DNA of 38,570 bases from JAAZPG01 sp012797375 (GTDB lineage: Bacteria > Acidobacteriota > Aminicenantia > Aminicenantales > UBA4085). Made by a program: the position numbers and the translations under genes. Below are positions 15,847 through 22,813 of this stretch, piece after piece. The stretch lies in contig CALMMC010000120.1 in assembly GCA_937868205.1 (NCBI GenBank), forward strand, positions 1-38,570, read 5' to 3'. The notes under the pieces are model-generated. The model made no database searches. It had not been told where the DNA came from and saw only the letters and a program-made list of their open reading frames with translations. Each line of letters begins with the position of its first letter. Position 1 is the stretch's first letter.

Positions 15847-16524
15847 TCAGCCTTTGACGAGGAAGAAATCGGTCGTTTTCTTGCCCAGGGCTCCAGCCAG
15901 CTTGCCCAAGGCCGCGTCCACGGCGTCCCTCGTTTCGTAAGGGCCGACCCGGACGCGGTAGACCGCCTTCTTGTCGTTTGGCAGGGGATTGAGGACGATG
16001 GCCCGGAAGCCCAGGCTCTCGATCCGCTGGGCGATCGATTCGGCGGCCGGCCGGGTGTCCAGGGCCCCGGCTTGGATGTAGTATGTTCCGCCGGACGCCG
16101 GGCTCGTTTTGACCGCGGCCGGCGGCTTGGTCTTGGATTCAACCTTGGCCGGCGCGGGCGTTTTCGCCACGGGAACGGCCTCGGTTTTCTTTTCCGCCGG
16201 AATCACGGCCGGTTTCGGTTCAGCCGGCTCGATTTTCGCCGGGGCGGCGGAGGGAGCGGCGGAGGGAGCGGCGGTCGGAGGCGAAGGTTCCCGGCTTGTC
16301 GGTGTTCCCTCATGGAACGGCGTGATTTGGGGCGGCGCCGCCGCGGGAGCCGGGACGGCCGTCTGCGTTCGGGCTTTCAACGCCGAGGCCTCGGCCGCCC
16401 GTTTCATCCCGACGCGGATGCCCAGGTAAAAGATCACGACACAGAGAGCCAGCAGCGAAAGAATCACCGCGGCCAGCTGGCCGCTGGAGATCTGCATTTC
16501 CCGGTATTCGTCCGATTTTGCCAT
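15847..16524 (-). CDS. Membrane-anchored SPOR-domain protein
   Basis: 225 aa. A short cytoplasmic N-terminus is followed by one membrane helix ('LAAVILSLLALCVVIFYLGI', about residues 18-37), a long Ala/Pro/Lys-rich periplasmic linker, and a C-terminal SPOR domain of about 75 residues starting at 'GGTYYIQAGALDTRPAAESI'. SPOR domains bind denuded glycan strands of septal peptidoglycan, so a place in cell division or wall remodelling is likely (FtsN/DedD-like layout). The start at 16524 is only about six bases from the predicted transcription start, so the mRNA may be leaderless. The longer frame to 16989 runs antisense through HU and is not real. Confidence 0.9.
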   Translation of the reverse strand: MAKSDEYREMQISSGQLAAVILSLLALCVVIFYLGIRVGMKRAAEASALKARTQTAVPAPAAAPPQITPFHEGTPTSREPSPPTAAPSAAPSAAPAKIEPAEPKPAVIPAEKKTEAVPVAKTPAPAKVESKTKPPAAVKTSPASGGTYYIQAGALDTRPAAESIAQRIESLGFRAIVLNPLPNDKKAVYRVRVGPYETRDAVDAALGKLAGALGKKTTDFFLVKG

Positions 16525-16536
16525 TTGTCCACGGCC

Positions 16537-16565
16537 ATTATAAGAAGGACGCAAGGCCAAGTCAA
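16537..16565 (-). promoter_or_regulatory. Strong sigma70-type promoter for the SPOR gene
   Basis: On the minus strand TTGACT (16560-16565), 17 bp and a consensus TATAAT (16537-16542). The start is predicted near 16530, six bases before the ATG. Confidence 0.7.
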
Positions 16566-16635
16566 ACGCTGCGCGGATAAAAAATGTTTTTCCCGAAATC
16601 CGTCTTCCGACGGGAAAATGTTTAATTTCATAGGC

Positions 16636-16664
16636 TTGACATTTCATCTCCGAATCACTAATCT
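16636..16664 (+). promoter_or_regulatory. Sigma70-type promoter for the HU gene
   Basis: A consensus TTGACA (16636-16641), 17 bp and TAATCT (16659-16664). The predicted start near 16671 gives a 16-nt leader that contains the GAGGAG ribosome site (16676-16681). Confidence 0.65.
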
Positions 16665-16686
16665 GTAGGTCCTCCGAGGAGCTTCC

Positions 16687-16968
16687 ATGATCAAGAATGA
16701 TATTGTTCTGGCTATTGAAAAGAAAACGGATTTCAGCGCGGCCAAGTCTCTCGAGATCGTGGAAGCGATTCTGAAAGCGTTGAAGGACGCCCTGGCCGAC
16801 AACAGCAAGGTCGAAATCCGCGGCTTCGGCAGCTTCAGGGTCGTGGCCAAGAAGACGGGATACGGCCGCGACATCCGCCGCCAGAAGCAAATCCACATCA
16901 CCCAGGGCAAGCGGATCAAGTTCCGCTGCGGCCAGGAGCTCAAGACCATCGCTCCGAAATCCGAGTGA
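16687..16968 (+). CDS. HU/IHF family DNA-binding protein
   Basis: 93 aa, the usual HU length. An N-terminal helical part ('MIKNDIVLAIEKKTDFSAAK') is followed by the family signature 'VEIRGFGSFRVVAKKTGYGRD', with the basic beta-arm region around 'GYGRDIRRQKQIHITQGKRI'. The arm's tip motif differs from the common RNPxTG (it reads IRRQKQIHI), which may alter DNA bending. It acts as a dimer that bends and compacts DNA. GAGGAG lies just before the ATG. It overlaps or closely precedes the deoxyhypusine-synthase-like gene. Confidence 0.93.
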   Translation: MIKNDIVLAIEKKTDFSAAKSLEIVEAILKALKDALADNSKVEIRGFGSFRVVAKKTGYGRDIRRQKQIHITQGKRIKFRCGQELKTIAPKSE

Positions 16969-17009
16969 GCCGCATTCCCGCGGACACAATCCGCCAAAAG
17001 GGGGTCGCC

Positions 17010-17951
17010 GTGGCTTCCACCGTCAAGCCCTTGAAGCCCGGAAAAGTCCGGACGTATCCGCTGGCCTCCCGGCCGAGCAAGGTTTCCCCGGCTGATTTCG
17101 CCCGTCCGCCCCGCCGCGGGGAACGCGTCTCCGGCCTGATCGCCGGACTCCCCGGCCTTCTTTCCGCCAAGGACCTCAAAGAGCTCCTGGAGCTTCTCCA
17201 TCGGGCCCGGACGCGGGAAAAAACCATCCTTTGGGCGATGGGCGCCCATGTCATCAAGGCCGGTCTCTCGCCTGTCGTCATCGACTTAATGAAAGACGGC
17301 TGGATCAGCGGCTTGGCCCTCAACGGCGCCGGAATCATCCACGATTTCGAGCTGGCTTTCGCCGGACGCACGTCCGAGGACGTCGCCGCCCAGATCCAGG
17401 AGGGCCGGTTCGGGATGGCCGAGGAAACGGGGACGATGCTCAACCGGGCGATCCGCGAGGGAGCGGAGGCCGGGCTCGGCCTCGGAGAATCCGTCGGCCG
17501 GATGATCGCCCGCTCGCGGTTCCCTTATAAAAAGCTGAGCCTGCTCGGGACGGCCTTCCGCCTGGGCTTGCCGGTCACCGTCCATGTGGCCGTCGGAACC
17601 GACATCATCCACATGCATCCGGAGGCCAGCGGCGAGGCGATCGGAGCGTGCTCGCTCCGGGATTTCTATCTGTTCTGCGGACTGGTCGAGGGGCTTGACG
17701 GCGGCGGCGTCTATCTCAACGTCGGTTCGGCCGTCATCCTCCCCGAGGTTTTTCTCAAGGCCGTGTCCCTTCTCCGCAACCGCGGCCGGCGGCTGGACGG
17801 ATTCTCCACGGCCGTCTTCGATTTCATCAAGCATTACCGGCCGGCCGAGAACGTGGTCCGCCGGCCGCTCGGGAAAAAGGGGAAAGGATTCTATTTCGTC
17901 GGGCCCCACGAAATCCTGATCCCGCTTCTGGCCTCGGCTCTCAAGGGCTGA
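17010..17951 (+). CDS. Conserved protein resembling deoxyhypusine synthase fold
   Basis: 313 aa from a GTG at 17010. Characteristic stretches are 'GAHVIKAGLSPVVIDLMKDG', 'LALNGAGIIHDFELAFAGRT', 'VAVGTDIIHMHPEASG' and 'GGVYLNVGSAVILPEVFLKA'. The order of glycine-rich and acidic motifs, and the Rossmann-like alternation, recall deoxyhypusine/homospermidine synthase (NAD-dependent), but the lysine-containing active-site block of true DHS is not evident. Bacteria lack eIF5A, so a different reaction is likely, perhaps a polyamine-type transfer. I prefer the GTG at 17010 because of a GGGGG stretch five bases upstream. A GTG at 16965 overlapping the HU stop is also possible and would add 15 residues. 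Co-transcription with HU is likely. The function is uncertain. Confidence 0.6.
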   Translation: MASTVKPLKPGKVRTYPLASRPSKVSPADFARPPRRGERVSGLIAGLPGLLSAKDLKELLELLHRARTREKTILWAMGAHVIKAGLSPVVIDLMKDGWISGLALNGAGIIHDFELAFAGRTSEDVAAQIQEGRFGMAEETGTMLNRAIREGAEAGLGLGESVGRMIARSRFPYKKLSLLGTAFRLGLPVTVHVAVGTDIIHMHPEASGEAIGACSLRDFYLFCGLVEGLDGGGVYLNVGSAVILPEVFLKAVSLLRNRGRRLDGFSTAVFDFIKHYRPAENVVRRPLGKKGKGFYFVGPHEILIPLLASALKG

Positions 17952-18564
17952 GGCGGCCGGCCCGGGCTTCGTCCAGGAGCAGGGAAGCCACCGCTTCCGC
18001 CCGGGCGATCGTCTCCTCCAAGGGGCCGGACGAGTCGATCGCGTAATCCGCCCGCTTGACCTTCTCTCCGGCGTCCATTTGGGCTCCGATCCGGGCGAAG
18101 GCTTCCTTGCGGCCGAGGCCGTCGCGGTCCATCAGCCGCTGGATCTGGGTTTCGGGATCGCAGTAGACGACGACGATCCGGTCGAATTCCCCCTCCAGGC
18201 CGGCCTCGAACGTCAAGGCCGACTCCGAGACGAAAACGTCCGTCCGGCCCTCGCCGGCCAGGCGGGCGGCTTCCGCCCGGAGGGCGGCCAGGACGAGGGG
18301 GTGGACGACGCCCTCGACGAACCGGCGGGCCGCGGCGTCGGCGAATAAAATGCGGGCCAGGGCGGAGCGGTCGATGGACTTGTCGGGAGCCAGGATCTCC
18401 GGGCCGAACCGGTCGACGATCGCCGGGTAGGCCGCGCCGGAGGGTTCCATGACCTTGCGGCCGGCCTGATCGGCCGAGAAGAAACGGAAGCCGCGGCTCC
18501 GGAAAACGTCGGCGACCACGGATTTGCCGGAAGCGATTCCGCCGGTTAAGGCGACGCGGAGCAT
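17941..18564 (-). CDS. coaE: Dephospho-CoA kinase
   Basis: 207 aa with the P-loop 'LTGGIASGKSVVADVF' at the N-terminus, 'FSADQAGRKVM' (the DxD-like substrate motif region), 'VVHPLV', and the lid 'DRDGLGRKEAFARIGAQM'. It phosphorylates dephospho-CoA to CoA, the last step of coenzyme A synthesis. It ends 11 bases inside the convergent deoxyhypusine-synthase-like gene. It is the last gene of a LuxR-PilZ-coaE run, 10 bases after the PilZ stop, so it is probably co-expressed with signalling genes by position only. Confidence 0.96.
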   Translation of the reverse strand: MLRVALTGGIASGKSVVADVFRSRGFRFFSADQAGRKVMEPSGAAYPAIVDRFGPEILAPDKSIDRSALARILFADAAARRFVEGVVHPLVLAALRAEAARLAGEGRTDVFVSESALTFEAGLEGEFDRIVVVYCDPETQIQRLMDRDGLGRKEAFARIGAQMDAGEKVKRADYAIDSSGPLEETIARAEAVASLLLDEARAGRLSP

Positions 18565-18574
18565 GCCGGCGATG

Positions 18575-18976
18575 TCAGGCCTTCTTCGCCGCCGGGACGA
18601 AATGGTAATCCTTGGTGAACCGGACGGCGACGCCTTGTTTTTTCGCGGTTTTACGGGGTTTTTCCACCCGGACGGTGAGGCCGTCGATCTTCAGCTGGAC
18701 TTTTTTACCCTCGGTGGCCCGGGGCGGCAGGGTGATCGTCAGGCGAAGGCGGGCGCCGACGATGATGTTGGCCTCGAGGTCGAAGAAAGCGCCCGTCGAG
18801 CTGATATTCCTGATCTTGACCTCTTCCCGGAATTTTCCGCCCAGGGGCAGTTCGCCGGAGACGATGGCCGCCAGGGGGAGGGGGAAGCGCCATTCCTTTC
18901 TCCGGGCGATTTTCGACGGGGCGGAGGAGCGGACGGCCGGCTGGCCGGCTTTGCCGGCGGGGGCTTTCTTGATCAT
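18575..18976 (-). CDS. PilZ domain protein (predicted c-di-GMP binder)
   Basis: 133 aa. A basic N-terminal linker is followed by the PilZ signature: the arginine motif 'RRKEWRFPLPL' (RxxxR) and 'NISSTGAFFD' (D/NxSxxG). The beta-barrel continues to about residue 120 and the protein ends in a Lys/Ala tail. Both halves of the c-di-GMP site are present, unlike in the two PilZ-like genes further upstream. The start at 18976 opens 22 bases after the LuxR regulator stops, so the two are probably co-transcribed. It could relay c-di-GMP to motility, exopolysaccharide or secretion; the target is unknown. Confidence 0.88.
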   Translation of the reverse strand: MIKKAPAGKAGQPAVRSSAPSKIARRKEWRFPLPLAAIVSGELPLGGKFREEVKIRNISSTGAFFDLEANIIVGARLRLTITLPPRATEGKKVQLKIDGLTVRVEKPRKTAKKQGVAVRFTKDYHFVPAAKKA

Positions 18977-18998
18977 GACCGTGGTCCTTTTCGTCGCC

Positions 18999-19688
18999 TC
19001 AGAAGAGAGCCGAATTAATGGCATACAAGGCGAGTTGGAGACGGCTGTGCGTGTCGAGCTTGGCGTAGATGCTCTTGATGTGGGAGCGGACCGTGTTCTT
19101 GCTGATGAACAGCCCTGCGGCGATCTCGTCGTTTGATTTGCCCTGGCCGATGAGCTTGAGAACCTGGAATTCCGTCGGGGTGAGCTGGTCGAGGGTTTTT
19201 TCCTTGATTTCCCGGCCGACGACCGAGATGATCCGGTCCATGATGCTGGACATCTTGTCCCGGGGAAGCCAGATCTCCCCCTTGGCCAGGACCCGGACGG
19301 CTTCGGGCAACTGCCCGGACGGGTCGTTGAGATCGAAATAACCGCGGGCCCCGACGTTGATCAGGCTGACGATTTCCTCGTGGGAGGGGATGTTCCCCAG
19401 CAGGAGCATCTGGGTCTTGATTTGGTCCTTGGAAATGTCCCGGATGGCTTTGCAGATCTCCCGCATGTTGGGCATCGCCTCGGCGCTGGCGAACAGGATG
19501 ACTTGGGGGCGGAGCCGGCGGATGGCTCCCATAAAGGAATCGATCGTTCCTTTCTCGACGGCGACCACTTCGATCGTTTCGTCGGTTTCCAGCGATTTCA
19601 GAATCCCGGCCAGAATCAGGTCCGAGGGGCAATAGAGAAGAACCGACGTCTTCGGGATTCCTGAAGCGGCGGGAGTTTTCTTTTTCAT
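18999..19688 (-). CDS. LuxR/NarL-type regulator with a degenerate receiver domain
   Basis: 229 aa. The C-terminal 65 residues are a LuxR helix-turn-helix ('LTPTEFQVLKLIGQGKSNDE' then 'FISKNTVRSHIKSIYAKLDT'). The N-terminal 130 residues have receiver topology, but the phospho-acceptor region reads 'PQVILFASAEAMPNM', where a normal receiver has an Asp after the third strand. The acidic pair near the start is also absent ('LLYCPSDLI'). It is therefore probably not switched by phosphorylation and may bind a ligand or partner instead. It sits in a run of PilZ genes, which hints at cyclic-di-GMP-linked control. The ATG at 19688 has AAGGGAG eight bases upstream, and a promoter lies at 19738-19766. 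Confidence 0.9.
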   Translation of the reverse strand: MKKKTPAASGIPKTSVLLYCPSDLILAGILKSLETDETIEVVAVEKGTIDSFMGAIRRLRPQVILFASAEAMPNMREICKAIRDISKDQIKTQMLLLGNIPSHEEIVSLINVGARGYFDLNDPSGQLPEAVRVLAKGEIWLPRDKMSSIMDRIISVVGREIKEKTLDQLTPTEFQVLKLIGQGKSNDEIAAGLFISKNTVRSHIKSIYAKLDTHSRLQLALYAINSALF

Positions 19689-19737
19689 GCCGATCGCTCC
19701 CTTCGTCGCGGGACGCGCGTTATGTGAACTCGCTGTT

Positions 19738-19766
19738 ATCCTATCCAACGGAAGGATGGAAGTCAA
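19738..19766 (-). promoter_or_regulatory. Sigma70-type promoter for the LuxR-PilZ-coaE run
   Basis: On the minus strand TTGACT (19761-19766), a 17-bp spacer and TAGGAT (19738-19743). The start is predicted near 19731, giving a leader of about 43 nt. Confidence 0.6.
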
Positions 19767-19787
19767 CTTGGAAGGACGGCCGAAATG

Positions 19788-20126
19788 TCAGATGGAGGCG
19801 GGAAGAATCCGGAACGTCCGGTCGAGCCGGACGCGGACGGACGACTTCGACCGCGCTCCCCGGACGCGGGACGGGATCTCGCACACGGTTCCGGTGAGGT
19901 TGAGGTCGAGGGGTTTTTCGAGCATGAACGTCCGGGGAACGTGAAGGGACAGCCGGACTTTCGCTCCCGGACCGACTTTAGATCGAAGATGGAGGACCGC
20001 CTCCTCGGAATTGATGGCTGAAACGACGGTCTGTTCGGTGAATTCCCGCCGCCCAAGGTCGACGCCTTGGACGAGAGCCGGCAAGCCGACGTGGAACGTC
20101 CGCCGGCCGGGCTTCGGCTCGGCCAT
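19788..20126 (-). CDS. PilZ-like beta-barrel protein, degenerate ligand site (paralogue B)
   Basis: 112 aa. The fold pattern ('FHVGLPALVQGVDLGRREFT', 'TVVSAINSEEAVLHL', 'VGPGAKVRLSLHVP') matches PilZ-like proteins in which the order RxxxR, then D/NxSxxG is blurred: the SxxG position reads 'INSEEA'. It may not bind cyclic-di-GMP. It is closely similar in layout to the gene just upstream, so a tandem duplication is likely. Its ATG begins one base after the stop of paralogue A, so the two are translationally coupled. Confidence 0.7.
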   Translation of the reverse strand: MAEPKPGRRTFHVGLPALVQGVDLGRREFTEQTVVSAINSEEAVLHLRSKVGPGAKVRLSLHVPRTFMLEKPLDLNLTGTVCEIPSRVRGARSKSSVRVRLDRTFRILPASI

Positions 20127-20127
20127 C

Positions 20128-20490
20128 TCAGGCGTCCTCGGGTTTGATGATGTATTTACTGTCGAACTTGATCGTCACCCGCTGGGTGAGGGATGACCCG
20201 GGAAGAGCCTCGACCTTGGCGACCCGTCCTCGGATGACCAGCTTGAGGGGGGCGTCATCGGCCAGCTTTTCGGGGAGATCGATGATCATTTTAAGCCGGG
20301 AACCGACCTGGATGGGATTTTTCAGGCAAAACGAGGATCCTTCGTGGCTGATGAACGTCAGGACGGTTTCCTCGGTAAAATCGTGCCCTTTGGCGTTCAT
20401 CCCCTCCACTTGGGTGGGGAGGGGGAAGGTGAATCCCCGCTGTTTGGGACCCAGAAGATCCATCTCGTCGGCCGGAATCTTCATCGCCAT
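20128..20490 (-). CDS. PilZ-like beta-barrel protein, degenerate ligand site (paralogue A)
   Basis: 120 aa. The motif order is 'GFTFPLPTQVEGMNAKGHDF', 'TEETVLTFISHEGSSFCL', 'VGSRLKMIIDLPE' and 'LVIRGRVAKVEALPG', as in PilZ-type barrels, with 'ISHEGS' in place of the usual N/DxSxxG and no clear RxxxR. It is the first gene of a two-gene unit with paralogue B. A promoter at 20526-20554 and a palindrome at 20554-20583 lie upstream, so it may be regulated. A second in-frame ATG two codons later could also be the start. The function is inferred only from the fold. Confidence 0.7.
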   Translation of the reverse strand: MAMKIPADEMDLLGPKQRGFTFPLPTQVEGMNAKGHDFTEETVLTFISHEGSSFCLKNPIQVGSRLKMIIDLPEKLADDAPLKLVIRGRVAKVEALPGSSLTQRVTIKFDSKYIIKPEDA

Positions 20491-20525
20491 GTTTCCGCTT
20501 CCTTCGTATTCTTTCCGACGGGGTT

Positions 20526-20554
20526 ATTCTGGCTTCTCCCAAGGAAAGGGTCAA
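20526..20554 (-). promoter_or_regulatory. Sigma70-type promoter for the PilZ-like pair
   Basis: On the minus strand TTGACC (20549-20554), a 17-bp spacer and CAGAAT (20526-20531). The predicted leader is about 29 nt. Confidence 0.5.
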
Positions 20555-20583
20555 TCACCCCTGAGGGTGATAAAAAGGGTGAT
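20554..20583. promoter_or_regulatory. Candidate operator: ATCACCC / GGGTGAT palindrome with a third half-site
   Basis: ATCACCC (20554-20560), a 4-base spacer CTGA and GGGTGAT (20565-20571) form a perfect inverted repeat. A third GGGTGAT follows at 20577-20583. The palindrome touches the -35 box of the PilZ-like pair and lies about 50 bp upstream of the divergent proS promoter. It suits a repressor site. The regulator is unknown. Confidence 0.45.
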
Positions 20584-20630
20584 TCTCCCCGCCTTGCGTC
20601 TCACCTTCCGCCCGGCCGCATGCTAGCCAT

Positions 20631-20659
20631 TTGACAGGACGCGGGGGGCGGGCTAGAAT
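20631..20659 (+). promoter_or_regulatory. Sigma70-type promoter for proS
   Basis: A consensus TTGACA (20631-20636), a 17-bp spacer and TAGAAT (20654-20659). The start is predicted near 20666. It rules out the in-frame ATG at 20658, which lies inside the -10 box, and supports the GTG at 20688. Confidence 0.7.
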
Positions 20660-20687
20660 GACCAGGCATTTTTCCCTGGAGACGGCC

Positions 20688-22139
20688 GTGAATTCCAACG
20701 AAAGACTTGTCAAGCAAATCACCGCGAAGAGCGAGGATTTTTCCCGCTGGTACGCCGAAATCGTCCAAAAAGCCGAGCTGGCCGATTATTCCCCGATGAA
20801 AGGGATGATGATCATCCGACCCTACGGCTACGCCGTTTGGGAAAACATCCAGAAAGCCCTGGATCTCCGGATCAAAGCCACCGGTCACGTCAACGCCTAT
20901 TTCCCGCTGTTCATCCCGGAGAGCTTCCTCCAGAAGGAAGCCGAGCACGTTGAAGGATTCGCTCCGGAAGTCGCCTGGGTCACGGTCGGCGGCAAGGAAG
21001 AGCTGGAGGAGCGGCTGGCCGTCCGGCCGACGTCCGAGGCCATCATCGGCCCGATGTATTCGAAGTGGATTAAATCTTGGCGGGATCTGCCCATCCTTTA
21101 CAACCAGTGGGCCAACATCGTCCGCTGGGAAAAAGTGACCCGGCCGTTCCTCCGGACGACCGAGTTTCTCTGGCAGGAAGGCCACACCTGTCACGCCACG
21201 GCCGAGGAAGCCGAGGAAGAAACCCTCAAGATCCTGAACCTGTACCGGGACGTTTGCGAAACCGAGCTGGCCATCCCGGTCTTGTCCGGCCACAAGACCC
21301 TCCGGGAGAAGTTCGCCGGAGCCCAAATGACCTACGCCATCGAGGCCCTCATGGCCGATGGCAAGGCTCTCCAGATGGCCACGTCCCATAATCTCGGACA
21401 ACATTTCGCCAAGGCCTTCGACATCAAGTTCGAGGACCGCAATCAAACCCTCCAGTATGTCTGGCAGACATCCTGGGGGATGACGACGCGGACGGTCGGC
21501 GCCCTGATCATGTGCCACGGCGACGATTCCGGCCTGCGGTTCCCGCCCCGGGTCGCGCCCATTCAAGTCGTCATCGTCCCCATCGCCGCCGGCAACTGGA
21601 AGGAAACCGTCCTGCCGGCCGCCCAGGCCGCGGCCGAAGCCCTGACCAAAGCCGGCCTCCGGGTTCACCTCGATGCCCGGGAGGAAGCCACTCCCGGCTG
21701 GAAATTCTCCGAATACGAGATGCGGGGCGTGCCCCTGCGGCTCGAGATCGGGCCCCGCGATGTGAAAAACGGCCAAGCCGTCTGCGTCCGGCGCGACCTG
21801 AAGACCAAACATGCCGTGCCCCTGGCCGAGCTGTCCGCCCGGATTCCCGTCCTTCTGGATGAGATCCAGGCGGTGTTGTTCAAGGAGGCGAAGGCCTTTC
21901 TTGAGGCCAACACGCGGCCGGCCGCGACGTACGACGAGTTCAAGTCCGTCCTCGAAACGAAACGCGGTTTTGTCGTCAGCCCGTGGTGCGGCGATTCGGC
22001 CTGCGAGGAAAAGGTTAAAAACGAAACCATGGCCACGATCCGGGTGATCGTTCCCGGAACCGCGGCCGGGGAATCGAGCGTATGCATCGCTTGCGGCCGG
22101 CCTTCCCGGACCGTCGCCCATTTCGCCCGGGCGTACTGA
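20688..22139 (+). CDS. proS: Prolyl-tRNA synthetase, type 3 (archaeal/eukaryotic-like)
   Basis: 483 aa. The N-terminus 'ITAKSEDFSRWYAEIVQKAE' followed by 'DYSPMKGMMIIRPYGYAVWE' is typical of ProRS without the bacterial editing insert. Class II motif 2 is visible around 'RPFLRTTEFLWQEGHTCHA' and motif 3 near 'GMTTRTVGALIMCHGDD'. The C-terminal domain ends in a Cys-rich zinc-type region ('WCGDSACEEK' ... 'VCIACGRP') and a terminal Tyr. It charges tRNA-Pro. The GTG at 20688 has GGAG six bases upstream. A longer frame reaches a TTG at 20631, but the promoter occupies that stretch. The next gene is pcm, 26 bp after the stop. This archaeal-type enzyme also occurs in several bacterial phyla, so it is not by itself proof of recent transfer. 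Confidence 0.97.
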   Translation: MNSNERLVKQITAKSEDFSRWYAEIVQKAELADYSPMKGMMIIRPYGYAVWENIQKALDLRIKATGHVNAYFPLFIPESFLQKEAEHVEGFAPEVAWVTVGGKEELEERLAVRPTSEAIIGPMYSKWIKSWRDLPILYNQWANIVRWEKVTRPFLRTTEFLWQEGHTCHATAEEAEEETLKILNLYRDVCETELAIPVLSGHKTLREKFAGAQMTYAIEALMADGKALQMATSHNLGQHFAKAFDIKFEDRNQTLQYVWQTSWGMTTRTVGALIMCHGDDSGLRFPPRVAPIQVVIVPIAAGNWKETVLPAAQAAAEALTKAGLRVHLDAREEATPGWKFSEYEMRGVPLRLEIGPRDVKNGQAVCVRRDLKTKHAVPLAELSARIPVLLDEIQAVLFKEAKAFLEANTRPAATYDEFKSVLETKRGFVVSPWCGDSACEEKVKNETMATIRVIVPGTAAGESSVCIACGRPSRTVAHFARAY

Positions 22140-22165
22140 GCCGGCCGGCCGCCGCTTGAGGAGGC

Positions 22166-22813
22166 ATGATCAGAGATCTGGACGCGCATCGGGAAGAAAT
22201 GGTTCGGACGCAGATCGAATCCAGGGGCGTCGTCGATCCCTCGCTGCTGCGGGCCATGCGGAGAATTCCCCGCCATTTCTTCGTTCACGAGAACCTCCGG
22301 GGCGTCGCCTACGAGGACGAGCCGCTGCCGATCGGCGGCCGGCAGACGATCTCCCAGCCGTTCATCGTCGCCTTCATGACCGAGGCTCTGGCCTTGAAGC
22401 CCTCGGACAAGGCGCTGGAAGTCGGCACGGGATCGGGCTATCAGACGGCGGTCCTGGCCGATCTCGCGGCCGAGGTGCTGACCGTCGAAATCATTCCTGA
22501 GCTGGCCGCCTCGGCCCGCGCGGTCCTCTCCCGCCTCGGCTACGCGAACATCCGGTTTCGGACCGGCGACGGGGCGGAGGGCTGGCCCGAGGAAGCGCCG
22601 TTCGACGCCGTCATCGTGACCGCCGCTTCCGCCCAAGTGCCGGACGCCCTGACCGGCCAGCTGGCCGAGGGGGGGCGGATGATCATCCCGGTGGGGCGGG
22701 ACCGGCAGACGCTGCGGATGATCCGGAAAAAGGGCGGCCGGCTGATCGAGACGGCTCTGCTTGGCGTGAGATTTGTCCCGCTGATCACTGGGACATGCGG
22801 GGAGGCGTCGTGA
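22166..22813 (+). CDS. pcm: Protein-L-isoaspartate O-methyltransferase
   Basis: 215 aa. It has the family start 'REEMVRTQIESRGVVDPSLL' and 'RIPRHFFV', the substrate motif 'PLPIGGRQTISQPFIVAFMT', and SAM-binding motif I 'ALEVGTGSGYQTAVLA', then 'DAVIVTAA' and 'GGRMIIPVG'. It methylates isoaspartyl residues in damaged proteins to start their repair. GAGGAGG lies directly upstream of the ATG. It follows proS, and its TGA overlaps the GTG of the DUF192 gene (GTGA), so the three are an operon. Confidence 0.96.
   Translation: MIRDLDAHREEMVRTQIESRGVVDPSLLRAMRRIPRHFFVHENLRGVAYEDEPLPIGGRQTISQPFIVAFMTEALALKPSDKALEVGTGSGYQTAVLADLAAEVLTVEIIPELAASARAVLSRLGYANIRFRTGDGAEGWPEEAPFDAVIVTAASAQVPDALTGQLAEGGRMIIPVGRDRQTLRMIRKKGGRLIETALLGVRFVPLITGTCGEAS

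Noticed and set aside
15730..16668. A plus-strand frame overlapping the SPOR gene
   Set aside because: Antisense to the SPOR protein. It has a Gly/Arg-rich composition typical of the shadow of an Ala/Pro-rich gene and runs into the HU promoter.
16965..17010. GTG at 16965 as the start of the deoxyhypusine-synthase-like gene
   Set aside because: It overlaps the HU stop with no ribosome site; the GTG at 17010 has a G-rich site five bases upstream. Kept as an alternative.
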